Of a stretch of DNA of 64,000 nt, positions 47,783 to 58,996 are shown piece by piece. Origin of the DNA: Cephalotus follicularis (Eukaryota; Streptophyta; Magnoliopsida; Oxalidales; Cephalotaceae). Both the position numbers and the translations under genes were made by a program. Within the stretch, counting starts at the first letter, position 1, and every line of letters begins with the position of its first letter. Location: contig BDDD01002947.1 in the NCBI GenBank assembly GCA_001972305.1, positions 1 through 64,000 of the forward strand. The letters run 5' to 3'. The notes beneath the pieces were generated by a model. That model was not told the origin of the DNA and did not search any database. It saw only the letters and a list, made by a program, of their open reading frames with translations.

Positions 47783-48719
47783 TGTAAGGATCGAAAAATC
47801 GGTAAAACTTTTTATGGCATTTTGAATTTATGTCTAATTGTAGTATGAATATATGTGAAATGGTATGTGCATATGGATGTTTGAGATATTGATTTCCCAA
47901 TCATGTTTAGTTGAGCGTTTTATGAGTGTTTTTAGCATGGGGGTAGATTTTACGAATTTACTATAAATAGAAAACCTTTTCTATTTCATAACTCATTTTC
48001 CATTTCACTCAAACCCTCCCTCTCTCTAACTCTCTCTATGTCTGTCTGTCTCTCTCTCTGTCTCTCTCTCAAATTCTCTCATCTCTCAACTGGTTATCAA
48101 GGATCAAAGGGGATTATTATATGGTTTGTTTGATCAAACTACAGAGCATAGAAGCTTGCACTTCATTGATTTCAAGCTAAAGATTTTAGTTGATTGAAAC
48201 CGAACCATTGATAGGATTTCCCAACCTAAAATACATTATGGACTTGTTTAATTGATTTATAATATGCATACAATGTCATTCCATGTTGTGCACGTGTGTT
48301 TGTTCGTGATTAGGAAGAATTAGAACAGTGTTTAAATGGACTTTCTAAAGGAAATGGAAAAGTTAGGTTAATTATGACTTTTTGATTTGGTGACCTTTTA
48401 ATGGTCCAAATGACTTTATCTCGTGATATGTCATCCTTTGACATGTCTAGATGTTGTCCCTGCAATTTGATTTCAAGCGAATCAGTAAAAGTATATCAAA
48501 ATTTGATTTGAAACTTAGATTGAACTAAAGGTAAACACCAGCACGTCGACGCTTTTAGCTATCACGTCAACATTTCATACAATTAAGTCGACATTTTTCT
48601 CTTTTACAGTCAATTTCTTGTTATATTGTTTCAGCCTGAAATTTTCACCTAAAACGATGACGTTTTTTAATATCACGTCAACATCTTTCAAAAATGTCGA
48701 TGCCTTCCTTGAAGGAAAT
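47783..48719 (+). repeat. G4 3' LTR (partial)
   Basis: Starts TGTAAGGATCG after the purine-rich AAGAAATGGAGGA. TATAAATAG at 47962-47970 is a good TATA candidate, followed by a CT-rich stretch (48010-48072). A GTCGAC-type cluster lies at 48543-48704. The end is not certain; a Copia LTR begins near 48720. Confidence 0.75.
48543..48704. repeat. GTCGAC-type word cluster in G4 LTR
   Basis: Words CACGTCGACGC, CACGTCAACAT, AAGTCGACAT, CACGTCAACATC and ATGTCGATGCC, sparser and more degenerate than in the other families. Confidence 0.75.
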
Positions 48720-50405
48720 GTTTGGCAACGGAAGCGCGAGTGGTGGTTTTAAAGTAGTATTAAAACCAAAAAATCAATGGGAAAAACAAAATTTTTCTTT
48801 AAACAAAAAACAATCTCATCTCATGAGATTAACATTTCCATAATTCCAAGAATCTCCATTGATTAAATTTAATTAAGTAAAAACATAAAATTGCAAGAGA
48901 AAAATTAGGGTTTCATATCCTTGAAGACCCAAGATTTTTTTTCCAAACAATCAGGATGATTCCAAGTGGTGTGTTGCCTTCAATGTTTCCAACAAACACA
49001 CCTTCTTCAAGTCCTCCTCCTCCAAGAACAAAGAAGAACCTAAACCCCAAAAATACTCCCCAAAGTTTCAGCTCAAGCAAGAAAGAGAGAGATGAGTGGC
49101 TAATCAAACTGCCTCTTAAGTCATACCACACTAAGAAAGGGATGTTGAGAAATAGACAAGAAGTACTAGCTTCTATCTTGTGTAGAAAGATTCAAGAAGG
49201 AACCATGGAAGAGAATTCCCAATTCCCCTATTGTAGGACATGAGTTACATGAGAATAGATGGAGAGATTGCCTTTTTAATTTTTGTAACTTACAAAATCA
49301 AAAGCTAGTAAAGTGTTTCCAAAATTAAAACACCTTCCTTTTTTCTTTTCCATGTGTCCCGCACATGCTCCATCTTTTCCACCAAAATAAAATCCTCCTA
49401 GTATCTTTATATTAGGTAATTAATGATTACCATCATGTCACTTCTTTATAATATTACCTCTCTATCTTGGTATGGGGCCCTCAAGGTTCGGGTTAAGCCG
49501 ACAGTAAAAATTTATTAATATCCCCGATATCACTATGACCAAGCACCTCGTGCTTGACGTTTAAATTGCTCAATCAATTAAAACCCTTATAATTGATTAG
49601 CTTGGAATTAATTTCATTAATCTGATTTATAATCATTCTACCATAATTATTGACACCTACCAGTGCGTTATGATTACCCGAATAACATAAAATAAATCTC
49701 TCTAAACATTATCTATTTGCAGATGTCCATACACTATAATCTTTCCATCATATTTAGTTTCGACTAAGATCTAGGGTATGGATTAATATCAAAACTTAAT
49801 TGATCTAGTACTATTTGTCATGATCCTGAGATCAGAACTCTCCACGAATTCCTGGAAATCCCATTTCCAATTAATACTACCTCGGCTGAGGGTTTCTAAG
49901 TTTCTAATTCATCAGAGCTCATAGAGCATTTCTCCCTTACCTGGATGTGATGGATTCCATGTTGCGTGCTACCCCACATTCATGTACACCTTAACATACT
50001 CAACATTCTCCTTTCGATGACACCATAAAGTATCATCTTTGAAGGACATCAAAGCATGATAGTTGCACACAATGTGACTGTATCACCTCAGGTGTAAGGA
50101 CAAGATGCACTACATCAAACAAAAGAAATCCTATTGACATACAGGTAAATATCCATGTAGGCATTCCTTCTAAGACTCTATCGAGAGTCTCGGGTCGGTA
50201 TATTCAGTTTACAAGCTCCCAGCAAGCACCCGCATACTAACTCTAGTGTCCCACACAAATGGCAGTGAGATACTCCATCCCCTTCACCAGGCGAGTTCAG
50301 CACACGTTAGCCTATCCAGTTTATTAATGGCCCAATTAATGAACCTACGACTAGGACTAGTTTAGGAATAGAACTTACTGGGAGTATGTCTCATAGCTCC
50401 CGACC
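48720..50405 (-). repeat. Copia LTR segment, T3-like family
   Basis: The left edge TGTTTGGCAACGGAAGCG corresponds to the end of the T3 LTR near 51945 (GGGATAGCAGCGAAAG), and the right part (around 50380, GGGAGTATGTCTCATAGCTC) to T3 near 54110. It is therefore a minus-strand Copia LTR lacking its first part. It is joined directly to Copia RT sequence at 50406. The 95-codon frame 48956-49243 inside it is proline/serine-rich without a known domain and is not called as a gene. Confidence 0.6.
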
Positions 50406-51929
50406 ATACATCCATCTGTCATATCTCATAGCCATGGTGTGCAGCAATAGCAAGCAAAATCCGAATGGATTTAACCATGGCAGCAGGAGAGAAGGTTTCT
50501 TCATAGTCGATTCCTTCTCTTTGTTTTTAGCTTTTGGCTACTAGCCTTGCTTTGAAGGTGTTAACCTTTTCATCCTCTCCAATCTTTCTCTTAAAGAACC
50601 ATTTGCATCCTATGGGAACTCTTCCCTCAGGTTCATCTACCAAGTTCCAGACTTGGTTGGAGTACATGGAGTCCATTTTGGATTTTGGATTTCATGATTT
50701 CTTGTCATTTGTCCGAGTCAATATCTGATATAGCTCATATCTCCGAGTCAATATTTGATATAGCTCATCGATAGCTAGTTGGATCCTCATCCATGAGATT
50801 TACCTCTTGGGTTCCCTCTATGATAAAACTCCCATAGTACATGTCGGGCTCCCTAGGTATTTTATTAGACCTACGAGAAAGTTTTGTGTCAATAGGTTCC
50901 ACTGTTACTACAGGTTCAACTGGCTGGTCATTTATCTATTGAGTAGATGAAATCTCATCTAGCTCAAAACCACTCCCACCAGATTCTTCCAGTAAAAACT
51001 CTTTCCCTAAGAAAGTGGCATGCTTTGAGACAAACACTTTGTTCTCATCGGAGTAGTAAAAGTAGTATCCCATAGAGTTCTTGGGATAGCCTACAAACTT
51101 GCATTTAACTGACCTAACCTCCAACTTATTTACTTCTGTTAGCTTGCCATAAGCTGAGCAACCCCAGCTCCTAAAGTAATTAAGATGAGATTTCTTCCCA
51201 ATCCATATCTCATATGGCATACTGGGTGTAGATTTCGTTGGTGTCCTGTTCAACAAATGGAGTGTGGTTTCTAGGGCATGTCCGTATAAAGATAGTTATA
51301 GATCTGCATGGCTCATTATGCTTCACACCATATCAAGTAGGGTACGGTTTCTCCTTTCGGATGCACCATTATGCTGTGGTGTTCCTGGAGGAGTCCACTG
51401 AAAGAGAATTCTATTTACCCTAATATAACCTAGAAACTCAGTGGAAAGATATTAGCCTCCACGATTTGATCGTAGAGTTTTAACACATTTTCCAGTTTGT
51501 TTCTCTACTTTGAATTCGTTGAACCTTTCAAAGGCCTTAGACTTGTGTTCATCAAGTATAAGTACCCGTACTGTTAAAGATCATCAGCAAATCTTATGAA
51601 GTATGAATAACCACCTCTTGCCTGAATAGGAATTGGGACACACACATCTATGTGCATTAGGCCCAATAAATCTATAGGCCTCTCTCCTTGTCCCACAAAG
51701 GGTGATTTGGTCATTTTTCCGTTGTGGCAAGGTTCACATGTTGGAAATGATTCGCTGTGAGAGATATCAAGATATCCATCACTAACCAACCTATGGACTC
51801 TTTTGTCACTGGCGTGACCAAGTCTACAGTGCCAGAGGTATGTTTGGTGAATTCCATCTCGCTTTCTTTTGGTTCCCTTCTCAATATTTAATACATTCAT
51901 ATGTCTATTTAAAATGTACAACCTTATGG
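50406..51929 (-). pseudogene. T2: Copia integrase and RT N-terminal fragment
   Basis: On the minus strand, high to low: GAG-pre-integrase (LWHCRLGHASDKRVHRLVSD; CHNGKMTKSPFVGQGERPID), integrase core, the post-integrase part (YFRSWGCSAYGKLTEVNKLE; CKFVGYPKNSMGYYFYYSDE), then the RT start (GCKWFFKRK-like region near 50600). Related to T1. Cut on the right by the T3 LTR, on the left by the LTR segment. Broken, several breaks. Confidence 0.88.
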
Positions 51930-54361
51930 ATATTGGGATAGCAGCGAAAGAAAATCATTTCAGGCAAGTAGGGTTTAGGGTGACTAATTTTAAAATTTGA
52001 TTCTAGCAATAGAATCACCCATAACCAATGCCATGAAACGTCCCAATTACACCCTAGGATCCCTAATTGGTCAATTAAAAGTCCCCATGGCCGATTCCAA
52101 TCATGGGAAGGCATAGGTGGATTAGGGTTTACAAACCCTAAAATTCGACCACATACAAAAATTGGAATTGGGTTGACACAAAACCCTAATCCCAGTCCAC
52201 CATAATACAAGCCTTATAATCCTAACCTTAAGGGCCTCAAACATCAAGCTAGGGCTCGAAAAAGCCCTAGCATCAACTCCATGAATATACCAAAAAGTCT
52301 AGGGCTCGGCAAAGCCCTAGCACCAACACACATACCATTTCATCATAAAAGGAAAAGATGAAGGAGAAAGTTTAGTTACCTAATTCTTTGCTCCTCCAAA
52401 CTTTTGAGTGTTCTCTTCCTTTTAGTTCCAAGCAATCTTCCTTCACATTTAAGCTTCCCAAACACATGGCTAAGAAATAATATAAAGGTGATTTGGTTGG
52501 ATGTTCTATCCTAGAATTTCTACTCAATGGAGGTAGAAATAATGGATGATCTCCACCTTCAAAGATGTTTAGGAGGGTGAGAGGAGAAGTATTTTGGTTT
52601 CTCTCTTTAAGAACTAACAAGTTCTTGAACTCCAACAATGGATAACTCAAGCTCATGACTATGGAGAATAAAGGAGAGAAATGAGAGAGTCGGCCTTAGA
52701 GAGAAGAGAAGAAGTTATCAAAATGAATGACGTAAGTGTGTGTTCAAGTGTTGCCATGTGCTTAGCAAGCGACAAGGAAAATATCTCTTCTCACAATAGC
52801 TTATGACCAAACACAAGCAAACAACACATCACACACTCACTCTCTCATAAAGGGCTGGCCTTGGAGGAGCTTGTAGAGCAAGCTTGGGATTACTTAATGG
52901 CTAAGTAAGTTGACAAAGTCCAACCTTCTAGAACCATTATCATCCAACCAAGAAAGTAACTAAGTAGAAACTAAGTTAAATTTAGGCATTCAAAGGGACA
53001 TTGGGCGGGCCCATCATGAGCCTTCCCAAGGCTTTAGGGTTCGGCCCTTTTGTCCCAAAAAACACTATCTCTCCATGAATTCACAACAATTCATAAACAA
53101 CAAAATACCCCTTAGCCCGGAATTACCTATTTATGGTGTTGCTTGAACTCACTTCCTTATAAATGAATAAAGTCCAGCAAAATAGATATTCACTGGCCAA
53201 GTAACATCTCCCACGTGTCATCGTCTCACTAAATGACATGTGTCCCACACACGTCAACAGATTCCAAAACTAGGTGGGACCTGAATGCCCGGTTTGAATC
53301 CCGGTATGACTATAAGTTTTCCAGAACATCCCGGAGTTTTGGTATGACCATCCTAATAGTCCCTGACTATCAGAATGACCCCAGTATGATTTCCAATCTT
53401 CCCTCGGATCTATGAAATCAACCATGTCTATAAGTCAACATCTGGTAAACCAATACTTTAATCCAGTTATCAACATATGTGTCATGTTTCCCTCGTCATA
53501 CTTGGCTCCGACCACAGACTAGGTTTGGATAAATGTTAACCCTAGGTAAAACCGCGATAACTATAAATCTATGAATGCATTGAGAATATTGGCAGACCTC
53601 CCCAGAAACCCCGTTTCCAGTCTGCCTACACCTGGCCAGGATTCTAGTATATAATGATCACAGATACTGTAGAGCTTATCACCCTCAATACGGGTGTGAA
53701 GATCCCCTGTTGCGCCCTCGCCCATACATCTCAATGCAGTTCCCACAAGGCCTAAAGACAACCCTTTTGCAAGCACGTGGCTTGTGCTGGGGAAGGCAAA
53801 AATCAAAGTCAATCGGTTACTATGGCCTACTAGTCTCCGTCGACTATACACTACCGAGACTATATGAATCCTATCAATAAAGGTTTTGACAATCCAAATA
53901 GGTTTCCTCTGGTGGGTCGGTTCAGTGAAATGCTTCCCAGCATGCACCCCACATCAGATTTAGCGTAAACCCAAATGGCAATGAGATTATCCATCCCCCA
54001 CAGGCAAGAGGGCAAGCATAATACAGAAAATATTTACGGTTCAACAGTTGCCCTAAGAAAGTGAACCTATGACTTGTAATATTTTGTCAGAAAGGAGTAA
54101 GGATCTCATTCTCATAACCTCCCAGGTACGAGATACAACCTATTGAACGATAGTGAGCTATATGTATATTCAGTTGATATTTCGATCAAGCTGATTCCAT
54201 AGTTATGGTTGGGATAAAACATGTAGCAAATGCCATTGTTACTGAAATATGCACATTAAAACATAACTGGAACTAAAAATGTATAAAAATGGAGTGTAAC
54301 ATATGTGCAAAACATATGAATGCAACCATCTCTTGGCTTGTAGGGACACCCTTATCTAATA
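51930..54361 (-). repeat. T3 3' LTR
   Basis: About 2.4 kb from the purine tract down to GGGATAGCAGCGAAAG near 51945, where Copia T2 sequence starts. The inner edge is fixed by the purine tract; the outer edge is inferred from where T2 similarity ends. It holds AGGGCTCG..AAGCCCTAGC repeats (52250-52325). Frames in it (for example 52372-52656, 53561-53947) show no domain. Confidence 0.7.
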
Positions 54362-54707
54362 ATCTCCCACTTGGCCCTCAAGCCACAAGGACCTGCAGCC
54401 TAAGCATGTCTCACTCTTGAGTATTGCTCATGGCTTTGGTCAGTAGGTCTGCTAAGTTCTCTCCTCGCGCGACTCTCTTTATGGTGACATCTACTAGTCA
54501 TGAGGTATCTAATATTTCCTCAATGGCATCTCTTTCGAGATGTTACATTTATTTAAGATCTCCATGATCATATGATATCGTTGCTGCATATGTTTGGGTG
54601 GTAATGAGACCCAGGTTTCTAGGCTTGTTCAACGGCCTCCATCTTTGTCATAGTAACCATAACTAGACAACAGATGGTTAGAACCTCTATTAAGTTCAAG
54701 CGAGAAC
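54362..54707 (-). pseudogene. T3 RNase H, C-terminal part
   Basis: The minus-strand sequence matches the end of T1 RNase H (regions equivalent to YCDNNGVVAQAKEPRSHQR and ENTADPLTKA), followed by the purine tract. The remaining RNase H lies beyond the inserted S2. Fossil. Confidence 0.8.
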
Positions 54708-54712
54708 TTCTG
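54708..54712 (+). repeat. S2 target-site duplication (left)
   Basis: TTCTG, identical to 55844-55848. Confidence 0.85.
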
Positions 54713-55843
54713 TAGTTTCCACTAGCTCGAATTGATTAAGGAAGCAATTCGTTACACCTCACAGTTTTGTGATTGACCTCAATCACTAGACCTTGACCTC
54801 AAGAACTTTGGAGGATTGACTCTCCTCTTTTACAAGTTTGTAAGGTGTTTACAATGTAACCTCTCAGTAGGTTTGGCTTACAATAAAGGACAAGAGAGAA
54901 TTACAGAAAGAAACTTTAGAAAAAAATAAAGTTTTGAAGCTAAGAGCACTTTGAAACTTTGCTTGATTGCTTGAGTTCTTTTTTGCTTGGTGATTTCTGA
55001 AGCCTTGGACCCTCCCTTATATAGCCAAACAATCCATGTATCCATTGCTTAAATCTTGGAGATTTAGATTTGAAAAACTGATGATTTTCTGTAAAGTCTG
55101 TTGTGTAGCCGTTGGAGCAAAGACATCGATGTCTTTGATAAGCGTCGATGCCTTTACCAGTTAACTAGCCGTTGCGAGCATCCATGGCGTAATTGTTGTC
55201 GAAAGACGTCGATGTCTATAAATGGCGTCGATGTCTTTTCTGGAGTTGTCGTCAGTCTTTGAAGATATGAGCAACACATTGATGTCTTTCATGGGCGTCG
55301 ATGTCCTTTCTGGAAACACAAAAGTTATGAGCAACACATCGATGTCTTTGTAAAGGGATCGATGTCTTTTGATTGGACATCGATGTCTTCATAGAAATGG
55401 AATGATGCTTTTCTTCAAAAATGACCTGTAACTTTTTGGCATAAACGCATCGATGTCTTTGTAAAGGGATCGATGTCTTTGAGTTAAACAGTTGATGTCT
55501 TCTCTGAAATAGATCGATGTCTTTGAATGAAAATTGCCTGTAACTTTCTGGGATAAAGACGTCGATGTCTTCTCTGAAAGGGATCGATGTCTTTGGCGAA
55601 ATATGACCTGTAACTTTAGGTGCTAAGGACGTCGATGTCTTTGGAGAAAAGGAGCGATGTCTTTCATGAATAACCACCTGTAACTCCTGGTTCTTTAAAG
55701 GCGTCGATGTCTTCCTTCAATAGCATCGATGTGTTTTATGTAAAACTGTCTTTTTGATATATCAAGTATCTTGCACATAAAATAAACTTGTTAAAAGCAA
55801 ATATGTTATCATCAAAACTAGGATTGAGACTAAAACGTCAACA
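54713..55843 (-). mobile_element. S2: Copia solo LTR inserted in T3 RNase H
   Basis: A 1131 bp LTR on the minus strand starting TGTTGACGTTTTAGTC and TTTTGATGATAACATATTTG, related at its start to S1. It is flanked by exact TTCTG duplications. TATATAAGG on the minus strand (55015-55023) is a clear TATA candidate. More than half of it is a GTCGAC/ATCGAT word array (55121-55733). The 141-codon frame 55252-55677 only reflects this array and is not a gene. Confidence 0.9.
55121..55733. repeat. ATCGATGTCTTT-type array in S2
   Basis: About 20 words (ACATCGATGTC, GGCGTCGATGTC, GGATCGATGTCTTT and others) in some 610 bp, often in pairs separated by about 20 bases. Larger units also repeat (TGACCTGTAACTTT, near 55423 and 55605), so the array grew by tandem duplication of composite units. 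Confidence 0.9.
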
Positions 55844-55848
55844 TTCTG
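55844..55848 (+). repeat. S2 target-site duplication (right)
   Basis: TTCTG, identical to 54708-54712. Confidence 0.85.
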
Positions 55849-56253
55849 TATGCAATCCAGCTCCCAATATCGGTATTACATGTTGCAACATACTCTTATT
55901 CCATGGTGAGTATGAAGTCCTCGATTGCCACAAACTCTTCCGACTCACATAGCACTTCCGTTCAGGACCAACACATATCCTGTGACGGATGTGTGATCAT
56001 CCAGATCACAGTTGAAAATAGAGTCGTCATTACTCTTAAATTTCAACTCACTATCATCTCCATATGTCAAGAAGATATCCTGAGTCTTTCTCTCAGATAT
56101 GATCTACTCTTGATAATTTCCTAGTGTTTCTCACAGGGATTGGACTGAAATTGACTAGTCATTCTACAGGCATATGCAACATCAGGCCTGGTACAAAATA
56201 TGGTATTGCATGACGCAGCCTATAGCCGAAGCATAAGGTAGCCCATTCATGCA
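55849..56253 (-). pseudogene. T3 RT end and RNase H, N-terminal part
   Basis: The minus-strand sequence matches T1 around 24640-25000 (region of ITYASVAGSIMYAMLCTRPD to STTEAEYIAA). At 56254 it is cut by the CACTA insertion; RT continues from 61881. Fossil. Confidence 0.85.
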
Positions 56254-56256
56254 ACA
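56254..56256 (+). repeat. CACTA target-site duplication (left)
   Basis: ACA, the 3 bp duplication expected for CACTA elements; repeated at 61878-61880. Confidence 0.88.
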
Positions 56257-56266
56257 CACTATAAAA

Positions 56267-56690
56267 AAATAGGCCTTTTGAAACGGATGGAATTCGTTTC
56301 AAAAGGCCTATTTTTCCGTTTCAAAAGGGCAATTGAAACGGTTTTGAAACGGAAAAATGGAATTTCAAAAAAGTGGCGTATCAATAGCCTTTTGAAACTG
56401 ACAAACCGTTTCAAAAGGGTTTTAAAAAATAAAAAAAATAAGACCCTTTTGAAACGGCTGACTCTCACCGTTTCAAAAGGGTACCCTTTTGAAACGGTAT
56501 GTCCGTTTCAAAAGGGTTTTAAAAAATAAAAAAATAGGACCCTTTTGAAACGGTTGACACTAACCATTTCAAAAGGGCACCCTTTTGAAACGGTTTATCC
56601 GTTTCAAAAGGTTTTAAGAAAAAAAAAAAAATACCCTTTTGAAACGGTTAACAGAACCGTTTCAAAAGGGTTTTAAAAAATAAAAAAATA
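56267..56690. repeat. Left subterminal repeat array of the CACTA element
   Basis: About 17 copies of CCTTTTGAAACGG or its complement, alternating in orientation so that neighbours can pair. The first pair (56267-56312) has about 18-19 bp perfect arms around a short loop. Units are separated by GTTTTAAAAAATAAAAAAAT linkers. The frames 56259-56468 and 56278-56529 are by-products of the array. Confidence 0.92.
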
Positions 56691-57000
56691 ATAATTCATT
56701 TATATTGCTCAATGTATAATTCGAGCTATTAACAAGAAATCAAGTTGTAAAACACCAAAAATAGTCCAATTGTACCAAAAATAGTCTCTAATCTGTCTAA
56801 GGTAACCCTTCTTTCGTTAGAAGGTCAGTCTCTAATATGAATAAGGTAATCCTGCAAAAATAGTCTCAGAATCCTTAACTTACAGATACAGGCAACTCAA
56901 CATATTATTTACGCCAATTAACAACAATGGAACAACAAGTTTAAAAGGAAAGTTTTACAATTGGATAAATCTAAGATAAAACTAATGCACACATTACTCA
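56691..57000 (-). other. CACTA interior, left spacer
   Basis: AT-rich, about 300 bp between the repeat array and the exon-like piece. GTCTCTAATCTG-type words repeat near 56784 and 56828. Nothing else is recognised. Confidence 0.5.
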
Positions 57001-57221
57001 TGCTCGCATAATTACGCACAACTCCAATTGTACCAAAAGATGCTTCACGATACCATTTCAACGTCATCCTGATCCTTGCTGTATACCCACTGGCAGCAAG
57101 TTCCTTGTCTAGAAAACCAGCTGTTTTGGATATTGAAGAAAAGGAAGGCCTGCCACTTTCATCTATATCTGTCTCAAACCCATCAACATCATCTCTCTGT
57201 TCTTTAAAAGACTGATTGAAC
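57001..57221 (-). pseudogene. Unrecognised captured exon, last of the chimeric series
   Basis: An acceptor-like CTTTTCTCCAG precedes 57221 on the minus strand. The open frame reads FNQSFKEQRDDVDGFETDID, then ESGRPSFSSISKTAGFLDKE and LAASGYTARIRMTLKWYREA. Composition and acidic/serine content look like a real host protein, but I do not recognise the family; it is not the C-terminus of RAE1. Spliced after the RAE1 exon at 57303-57383, this reading would be out of frame (a stop follows within six codons in the RAE1 frame), so it probably comes from another gene. The downstream limit is uncertain. Confidence 0.55.
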
Positions 57222-57302
57222 CTGGAGAAAAGCAAAAGAAATGACTACAGTCAAGTATTTATTTTCCAGCATTCTATGAAATATAAACAATCATGAATGT
57301 AC

Positions 57303-57383
57303 CTGAGGGAGGTGCAGGAAAATGTAAATCTTTGCTGTTGCTGGGTTGTGATTTTCGGCACCCTTGCTCCAGTCATAACATGA
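57303..57383 (-). pseudogene. RAE1: Captured RAE1 exon d
   Basis: 81 bp, 27 codons, phase 0, with acceptor TTTTGTAG and donor GTACAT. It reads CYDWSKGAENHNPATAK then IYIFLHLPQ, matching the C-terminal part of plant RAE1 (the YDWSKG motif is conserved in eukaryotes). RAE1 is a WD40 mRNA-export factor at the nuclear pore. This is the last RAE1-like exon present; the native short C-terminal tail does not follow. Confidence 0.88.
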
Positions 57384-57691
57384 CTACAAAATGTAAAAAA
57401 ATATTAAATATATATATAAAATGAAAGACTTCCTAATGGTTCTATCTGCATCAATACAGATATTGCTAAACATGATAACGTAAACATATGAGTGCGCTAA
57501 TGCAACAACATGTGTTACGTGAGGGTGCAGAGAGAGAGAATTTCAAGAAAATTATTATCCTATTTTACTCTATATGTTCAAAAATAAGTGTTTTGTCAGT
57601 TTGAAAAGGATAATGCAGATAAAAGAGGTGGAGTAATGTTATTAAAAAAAGTCACTATGACCATATAAAAAAAATGTGAAAGAGCACTTAC
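57384..57691 (-). other. Intron between captured RAE1 exons c and d
   Basis: 308 bp, GT..AG borders (donor GTAAGT at its high-coordinate end), AT-rich. It contains a TATATATA run near 57411. Consistent with a genuine plant intron carried along with the exons. Confidence 0.75.
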
Positions 57692-57763
57692 CGAGTAGGC
57701 ATAAATTGAGCCATCATTGTTGAAAGCACTGCAAGGTATGGGTTGACTGCATCTGGACATGGC
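57692..57763 (-). pseudogene. RAE1: Captured RAE1 exon c
   Basis: 72 bp, 24 codons, phase 0; acceptor TTTTCAG, donor GTAAGT. It reads AMSRCSQPIPCSAFNNDGSI and YAYS, matching the RAE1 WD40 repeat after the KQRLK segment (plant RAE1 has SRCNQPIPCSTFNNDGS here, from memory). No frame damage is seen. Confidence 0.9.
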
Positions 57764-58996
57764 CTGAAAATCAGAAAAAATGGTCGTATATAACTATTAT
57801 TTTGCCAGCACAAAGCACACCATATGTGTAGTTGATATGGAGAAAAAAAAATCACATGCTATATAGGCCAGATGAAACGTTCATCACAAGCAAAACAAAA
57901 TAATTCAGTAGAAATATTGTCATAAAAGATAATTCCCATACAAAAGCGTCAAATTATACAGTGATCAATGCTATATTTCATAACTAATTACACATCGAAA
58001 GCAATCAAAGTCTGATATCAAATGTGTAAGCCCAATGGGTATATATCCAGCTAATAAAGTGGTTGGCCAAACAACACAGGATTATTGGTAAACCACAGCT
58101 AGTATGTAATGAACATGGTATTACACAGACAAACCAGGATACCCAAGCAAAATGTTAATTACAAAACTTCTTTGAATTCATACTTCATGCCCCCACAAAA
58201 AAAGAAGTCTTTGCCCCTTAAATCACATACCACCAATACTCTAGATAGCACACAAACAATAGTAATAACCAGCAGTACGGTGAGAACTGAGTTTCATCAG
58301 GACAGAAAAAAAGCACCTTCATGATACCACCATATAACTTACAATGACGGCAGATTAAAGGGGAAAAATTGAGAGAGGTAGTGTGACAGAGAGAGATTAT
58401 ATGCTTCATGTTTGCAAGGATAAGTCAAGCAGAGAAAATTCTTGCATTGGAAGAAAGAAATTATATTATTATCCTCCACTGTACAAATATAATTTTGACT
58501 AGAGAAACTGCAAACATTGGTAAAAGATCACGTTGATCACCGGATGGATTGGCTTCCCAAGGCTAGTCAAAAAAGAGAAGCTAAACATTGCTTCTTCTGA
58601 TAACAGTTGATCATTATTAAATTAAATTAAAGAAAGAAAGATTTAAAAAAAAAAAAGAAAAACAAAGAGAAACAAAGAGAAATTGCTGAAGAGAAAAAAT
58701 ATGCATATGAGTGATAACCTCAGTTGGTCAATATACTAGTGAGCATCATGGAGTTTCCCCTAATGATGCAGTGGGCTCTGTTTGGTGCAAGGTTCAAGTC
58801 TCAGTCACATTGGAAAAAAAAAATTCCAAAAAAAAAAAACTATACACACAAAACAAAAAATAAAGATCCAAATAACAATAATAAACTTAAAATCCATAGA
58901 GGCGGCAATTGTTACACCACAACACTTATCCAAAACTCCATGCAACAGAATCTACAAAAATGCATAAAATACTTGAGAAAAGAAATCTAAACATAC
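57764..58996 (-). other. Intron between captured RAE1 exons b and c
   Basis: 1.23 kb with GT..AG borders, AT-rich with A-runs (58640-58860). The frames in it (58109-58324, 58724-58990) are low-complexity and not supported as genes. Confidence 0.7.

Larger units (their letters stand above)
45596..48719 (+). mobile_element. G4: 3' part of a chromovirus Gypsy element with LTR (fossil)
   Basis: Starts within RT (VHNFLGLTSYYRRFIEWFSR at about 45740), runs through RNase H (LNVFMDHKSLKHLFSEKNLN), integrase (HIMMDFVSGLTQTHRSREAI) and the integrase C-terminus (MKGVMRFGQKGKLLPRHIGL; LRKYYRDHSHVIDFELISLR) to a purine tract and LTR. Only the 3' part is present. The reading is heavily broken, with about eight or more breaks. 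Its LTR (TGTAAGGATCGAAAAATCGG) differs from G1/G2, so it is another family. Confidence 0.88.

Noticed and set aside
48956-49243. 95-codon proline/serine-rich plus-strand frame
   Set aside because: No recognisable family; it lies within a minus-strand Copia LTR segment and has no splice or promoter support.
53561-53947. 128-codon minus-strand frame
   Set aside because: It is inside the T3 LTR and shows no protein motif.
55252-55677. 141-codon minus-strand frame as a gene
   Set aside because: It is made of the tandem ATCGATGTC array, which keeps a frame open by its periodicity; the peptide is a repeat of the same words.
55121-55733. CRISPR-like spaced short repeats
   Set aside because: The repeated words are degenerate and palindromic, vary in spacing and sit in an LTR of a plant retroelement; there are no cas genes and no constant-length spacers.
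57303-57691. Frame shift between RAE1 exons c and d
   Set aside because: I first placed the donor one base late. With the donor GTAAGT whose first base pairs with 57691, both exons are phase 0 and read cleanly into CYDWSKG.
58724-58990. 88-codon frame in the CACTA interior
   Set aside because: Lys/Asn-rich low complexity from A-runs in the RAE1 intron.
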